DNA of 64,000 nt, taken from assembly GCA_001986395.2 (NCBI GenBank), contig MQVO02000008.1, positions 1,116,001 to 1,180,000 on the forward strand, in the 5' to 3' direction. Below, piece by piece: positions 58,886-64,000 of this stretch (its first letter is position 1; every line of letters begins with the position of its first letter). Position numbers and translations under genes: made by a program. Under the pieces are notes generated by a model. That model did no database searches. It was not told where the DNA came from and was given only the letters and a program-made list of their open reading frames with translations. This stretch comes from Irpex lacteus (Eukaryota; Basidiomycota; Agaricomycetes; Polyporales; Irpicaceae).

Positions 58886-61800
58886 GCTAGCTATCGATGA
58901 CAACATCGAAGAGCTTCTTGGAAGAACACTACGCGTACCTGCCACTCTGTCTTTCATCTCTGGCTTTTGAAATAGATGGAACGAGTATACTATTTACACG
59001 TTTACGGCTGTGTATTTATCTATCGTTGGAGTGTCTCTTAACTTATAGTCATTGAGAATGTGCTAGTTTATGTTGGTCTCGAGCTGCATTCAACCGTTGT
59101 GGCTCGTAATAGTGGCTGGGAGTTGAGAAAAAAGTACAGAGCAACGCGAAGAACGGCTTCAAGGTCTGAGTCGGCCAGCACTTAACGATTGCGTAGTGCA
59201 AATGGAGATCTCAAAGTTCAAGGCAAAAACGGCATCTTCGGGGAGCATGTACGTCGATGAGTGGGTGCTCGTGTACGGCCTTGAGGCATATTGGACTATC
59301 GGTCGTCATCAGATGGCATGTGAGGTCGGCTTGTGCGCCTTCAAGTTTAGATTGTAGTTCTAGGTCTTTCCGTCGATGGTCTTGAAATATTAGAATATAG
59401 ACGCGGTATACATGTGCATTCATCACCAATAAGATGTTCTTCGCATCATTAAGCAGACTTGAGTGGATATAAAGCGGCGTATGTGCAGGTCAAGACCGGC
59501 GGCGTAAGTACTTGGAGAGGAATGTCGCCCTACAGTACACCAGGTAGGAGAGATACGGTTCTTCATGGGTACGACGAAATATATGCGCCTTCATTGAGCA
59601 GGCTCCCTAGATAATAGTGTTGGTGAGACGAACGTGAATGGTGAATAAGATAGAGAGGCCGCATTTCCACTGTGAACCTGTCCTCAAGCGCCGCCCTTGT
59701 CTCCCTCTTCTTGGCTATCTCGGTGGGCATGACATGATTGAATCAGGCCTGTATTTTCTCAGAGAGATGATTTAGATAGTCAACGTCGTCTACATGACGT
59801 GGGCTGGGTGCATGACGAAAGCATCTTCGTGCCAATATGACTGTGATCCGCATACAGATATCAAATTGCAATCGGCTTTCAGTGCACTTCGAGCCACCGA
59901 GGTCGAGGGAGGATGAAGAGGACGAAGTGAAAGGCTAAACGAGAACGCTACAGGTCAGCGAGAGCGCACAAGAAAAACCACATACTGACGCACCTTGACT
60001 GCTTGTGTGCCGTATCATGTTCATGGAAACTACCTGTTACATCGATGCTCGCTCCCTACCTCTGTTTTCTGTTGGCGACCGTCACACATGTTATCCATAC
60101 CAGTCCCAAATAGACGACAATGGATATACGTGGGGTTCGAGACGTTACGCATTCACTCTCGTGTGTTTCTAGTCTTCGAGATTGATCCACGACATACTCC
60201 TTCAACAGATGAATCTCTCGATGGTAGTGACAGACGGTGGTAAGAACTCACATCAACTCTCATATTAGGCTTCGCCAGCACTGGTCTATGTGCGCGTTGT
60301 ACAAAACTCGGTGGTTTTGTATCGTAGACCCGCTCGGGTAAATGTTGATGGGATGGTGACGGGGAAAAGTAAAGGGGGTATCCCAGCGCTGCAGGTTCAA
60401 GTTCACGGTGGGGTATCCGTTATGCTTCGCGAACGCGATATCATATGCCATTGTGGATCTCCCAGAAGCACCCTGAACGGCCACATGCGCAGCAAAGTGT
60501 CGCCATGCACTCGGTGTGCGTTTGTGTCCTTGGAACGTGCCTTCTACGCTCGTCGGTCCGCAGGTAGTGCAGATGACAGGTCTTCCCATCATATCCAAGG
60601 GTCCCCAAACATGCATCAGCGTGCAGCCCCGCTACTGGCGTGCCGCGTCTGGCATCGGGTTTTCACTGTCGGGTCTATTATTTCTGTACGCAGAACATAG
60701 TGGGTATACAAAGGCTGCAAGCCTAGATCCGTGTAGCGCAAGGAAGATCGATGGCGCCGTTGAAAGGAGTCTCGTCTACAGAACCGCTGGGCAAAGTATG
60801 GCGGTAATCGAGGAGTGTTAATCAGCAAGTCGATTGGATAAGGAAGCCAAGGCGTAGGACGGTGAGGCACCCTTACAGGTAGTAAATCTGTCCACCGGAC
60901 CCCTCGTCGCAGCCTCTTTGACTTCTCGCTTTAGCCCCCATCACGAACAATGAGCGCAGCGTGATATTACTGGGAGAATAATGCTATGGTTTAGGAGAAG
61001 GAAATCACGTCAGTACGCATTAGCTTAATGCATCGTGAGAGCATGCTCTGTTCCCAATATTTTCCCGGTCCGCGCACGAACATTGACTCCCGATCGCTGT
61101 GGGGCACTTCGAGCTACATGGCAATTGGACATCGATTGTCGAGGTGGATGAGGTTGTAATACAGGCGACAACGCAGTTTGTAAGGCAAGAGGAGATCGCG
61201 TCAGTGGGTACGCACAAAAGACGCTCTCAATCACATACTTACGCACCTGGATCGTCCGTATTCATCCTTCGCGCATCAACTACTCGTCACTCCGATGATT
61301 CTGGTGTAATCCGACGACAGCGTCATGTCGCAGCTCGCCAACTCTCATCATACCAGGGAGCGGATGCGAAGTTGCCGAAGTGAGAGTAGGTCTACTCCTG
61401 TGTCACTTCGTCCTCAAACGTGATCCCTCTTCCATCGTCTCATTGACTTTGTATGTGCACTATGTGAGATTAACAACCGATGTAAAACGATCCTATGTAT
61501 ATACCTACCTTGCTCAGGCTTTCTCTACGTCCGAGTCCACTTTTAACCTTGCCTCTTCTGCTTGTAAGTGTCCGTTGCAAATGACGAAGTGGCTATACTC
61601 TTCAGTAATATAATCGCGCCAGTCGTATGTGTCATGGACGAAAGTGAGGAACAAGATCCTTTCCGCAAGTGTGAAGGGTGACTTGCGAGAGAGATCCACC
61701 GGCGAGCACTGAGCGAGCAGACTATTCCAATACGGGATAAAAATATAGAGTAGATATCGAGAGCCGCCATTCGGAGGAGGTAAATTACGGTTATTGGTGT

Positions 61801-63376
61801 ACGATAGGACATGGTGAGTACATTCGCCAATAGACCACCAGAGCTCATACCAATGCATAAGCTGATATATCAGAAACGTACCAAAACATTACTGCACTGG
61901 ATATCACCTATAATACCTACTGCATGGCTCTCCTTGTACGCATCCGAGGGGTTAACAGAGGCTCTCTCGGTTCCTAGATCATACTACCTTCAAGTTTAGC
62001 TCTGTCGCTCAGAACAAAATAAGTACGACGTACCATGGCCTCCCGCTACTACTAGCATCTATCTTTTGTGTTTAATCTTCTCCGCATCCAAGTGATATCA
62101 TGAGAGTTCCGTCTGCAGTTCTCAGGCAAGGACACTGGTGGTCGAAGAGGACGGAGCTGTACGTGAGAACATCAGGTTGACATCAGGCTGTGAAACGTGG
62201 CGGCGCTCGCAATCTGAGATCTGAGCGACCTGTTGAGCGCTCAGCGTGGCGTACGAGTCGAACCTGGCGGCATCTTGAACTTGAACTTCATAGATCAAGC
62301 ACTGCTCGAAGGTTGCTCGAACCTTGTACGTATAATGTTCGACGTTGATATTATGGATATTGGCCTCGCACGATTACGCTTCACGAGATGTCCTCGGTGA
62401 GCCACTGGCTCGAGAAGGCCTTTAGCGAGGTGCCGTCCGAGTTCGCCAAGTATGTACCTGGCATCCGAACCATTGCTTGAAACACCACAAGGGGATGGCT
62501 ATGTGATAAATCAACAGTGAGTGTTGCGACCATCTTGTTGAGCTTTGCTAACTGTCTGCTTCTTGCGCGCGGGTCAATGCAGTTGAGAGCACAAGGTTGT
62601 TCGACATACTTCAACTAACTTACGAGAGTAGCGAAACGTATCATGCGAACCACGGCGATTTCGAGGAACTGTGATTAGTAGATCCACTTCGCGCGCGCGG
62701 CGGACTAAGTCGTTCGTCGCGGAACTGTGGGCAGGTTTATAGTAGGGGGTTGAATAAAATGGACATGTGGGTACGTTTTGCATTCTTCAAGTTCTAATCA
62801 CTTTTGCTCTTAACTAACAAGTCAATCAAGACTCCCGTAAGTCTTGCTCAGCCTATGATATATCGGAAGATTCATCCAAAGACGATGCTGGGATTGGGTC
62901 GCTCAAGCTTCAATTCGTAACGGCTCACGGGCATGTGAATACGTGCGTTAGTAGGTTCCCTGACGTAACCAAGATACTTGTATCCAAAACATGTGTTTTG
63001 TCGAACTTGAACGATCCTGCGATGCGGGACCGCCTCGCAACCAACAGTAGTTTTTATGGAAGTTCGTAAGTTTGAACGTGTTCTTCACTCCACTCCGCGT
63101 TCACAGTAAACCGTCTCAGTTGATTTTTACTGGCACACGGTAGTCCATTTCCCCCAGGCCTCAGATGGATCTACCCAGGCTGAAGAAATGCATAATCCTC
63201 GGGTGCTACCGAATGTTTCCATCATAGTAATGAGTACAGGTTGTAATATAATGTACTCCCGCACCAGATATCTAATGCCACCCACAAGGCTCTCGCTCTC
63301 CCTTCTCGTCACCGTTAGCCCTGAAACCCTCGAATCAAACTACCGGAATACCTTGTACACTTTGAGACTAGTTCAG
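58886..63376. other. Spacer of unit 2, unidentified gene relics
   Basis: Co-linear with 52413-56992 and carries the same unidentified fragments, for example the exon-like LNDPAMRDRLATNSSFYGSS at 63007-63065. No gene called. A minus-strand open frame at 60616-60260 (containing RHFAAHVAVQGASGRSTMAY) is longer than its counterpart in unit 1 but is not recognised. Confidence 0.35.
60865..61061. repeat. Near-invariant 197-bp island, unit 2
   Basis: Partner of 54487-54684, one base shorter; otherwise identical while its flanks have diverged. Confidence 0.85.
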
Positions 63377-64000
63377 ATGTCTTCAATTGCGGAGCTTCAG
63401 CTAGAGTGCGTTTCTCATAGTCCCTGATACATATTCAAGTTCGTGCGGTGTTCACTCAAAATGCTTAGGCTCGTAGGAATTTACGTCAATCTATCCGCCA
63501 ACGGCAAGTCTCTGGCTCATCGTTTCGACTTGCTAAGTGCTGACTTTCCTGGGGCGGCTTCACCACCAGTCTTGTTTTTGTTCGATTGCCTGATTACTCT
63601 GTCACAAGAAGTGGATGCCATATGGAGTCGGAAATGGACTGCGACGACCTGGCTATATGCGCTCACACGCTATGGCACAGTCTTGTATCAAATAGTCCTG
63701 CTTACCCCAGCCTGGAACTTTGTAGTAAGTCACCGAGTTCAACAAATTCTGTCCTAGACATAGTTTACTGAAAGAATAACTTGTAGAGGTACGCTTGCAC
63801 GTCGGCCGCATCATGATATCGTGAACCTGAACTTCGAGTACTGTGCCAGCTGCGCAGTCGGTGATTATATTAGTATCGCTCTCCAATTGTTACAATATCT
63901 ATGCCTTGCATGTGAGCGTTCTCCTGCTCTACTAATAGTATATCTAGAACCAGCTGAAATTCGGGCTCTCAACGTGACAGGGTTCTCTGCTCTGCGAGTC
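63377..64000 (+). CDS. DUF6533 group B copy 9, cut by window end
   Basis: Starts MSSIAELQLE like copy 8. Exon 2 encodes LVGIYVNLSANG and ends at a GC donor; the 66-nt intron 2 is stop-free and in frame as in copy 8. Core: VLFLFDCLITLSQEVDAIW, RKWTATTWLYALTRYGTVLY. The first 2-nt exon is AG at 63787-63788, followed by CASCAVGDYISIALQLLQYLC (two parts) and the beginning of the FSALRV exon at the window edge. Nothing visible is broken. The remaining half of the gene lies outside the window. Confidence 0.88.

Larger units (their letters stand above)
56993..63376 (+). repeat. Tandem duplication unit 2 (about 6.4 kb)
   Basis: Group B copy 8 with its downstream spacer, co-linear with unit 1. A third unit starts at 63377 with group B copy 9 and runs beyond the window, so the array has at least three members in direct orientation, the pattern expected from unequal crossing-over. 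Confidence 0.85.

Noticed and set aside
5417..64000. Possibility that the seven-helix array is a mating-type B locus (STE3 pheromone receptors)
   Set aside because: The proteins carry DUF6533/DUF6534 signatures, not STE3 motifs, and I saw no small farnesylated (CaaX) pheromone precursor genes beside them.
1..64000. tRNA, rRNA and CRISPR features
   Set aside because: No T-loop/anticodon arrangements, rRNA-like blocks or regularly spaced short repeats were noticed on either strand by eye.

Overview
The window comes from an intron-dense filamentous fungus, most likely an agaricomycete basidiomycete (inference). Support: nearly every gene is split by 45-90 nt GT-AG introns, many exons are under 35 nt, and the dominant families (DUF6533 and DUF6534 seven-helix proteins, a Rua1 C-terminal-domain regulator, a fungal MYND protein) are typical of that group. 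I saw no bacterial, organellar, tRNA, rRNA or CRISPR features. All gene models were spliced by hand; where I summed exon lengths they came to a whole number of codons, which is the main internal check.

Layout. 1.2-4.1 kb (-): a 7-exon nuclear regulator with a Rua1-type C-terminal zinc-binding domain. 5.4-7.3 kb (+): the first group A DUF6533 membrane protein, tail to tail with an 18-exon DUF6534 membrane protein (7.3-9.4 kb, -). 10.7-12.6 kb (-): a MYND-finger gene with an apparent frameshift, followed by a truncated tandem copy of its 3' end. 14.3-16.3 kb (+): second group A gene. 16.8-17.4 kb: a 681-bp TA-flanked DNA transposon remnant with 55-bp perfect inverted ends. 18.4-20.6 kb (+) and 27.5-29.7 kb (-): two intact paralogous MFS anion:cation symporters facing each other, enclosing two group B DUF6533 genes. 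31.1-32.9 kb (+): third group A gene. 34.7-64 kb (+): seven more group B genes in head-to-tail order, one a pseudogene and the last cut by the window edge. The last three lie in a tandem duplication with a period of about 6.4 kb.

In total there are twelve DUF6533 loci (three group A, nine group B) plus one DUF6534 gene in 64 kb. This is a local expansion of receptor-like membrane proteins of unknown function. The most unusual feature is splicing: every group B copy needs two separate 2-nt exons, at conserved positions between well-formed splice sites, to stay in frame, and several copies use a conserved GC-AG intron.

How the genes act together is not visible in sequence. Surface seven-helix proteins beside organic-anion transporters suggest environmental sensing and uptake, but this is inference. 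Large stretches between group B genes, including most of each 6.4-kb repeat, hold only fragments I could not identify.
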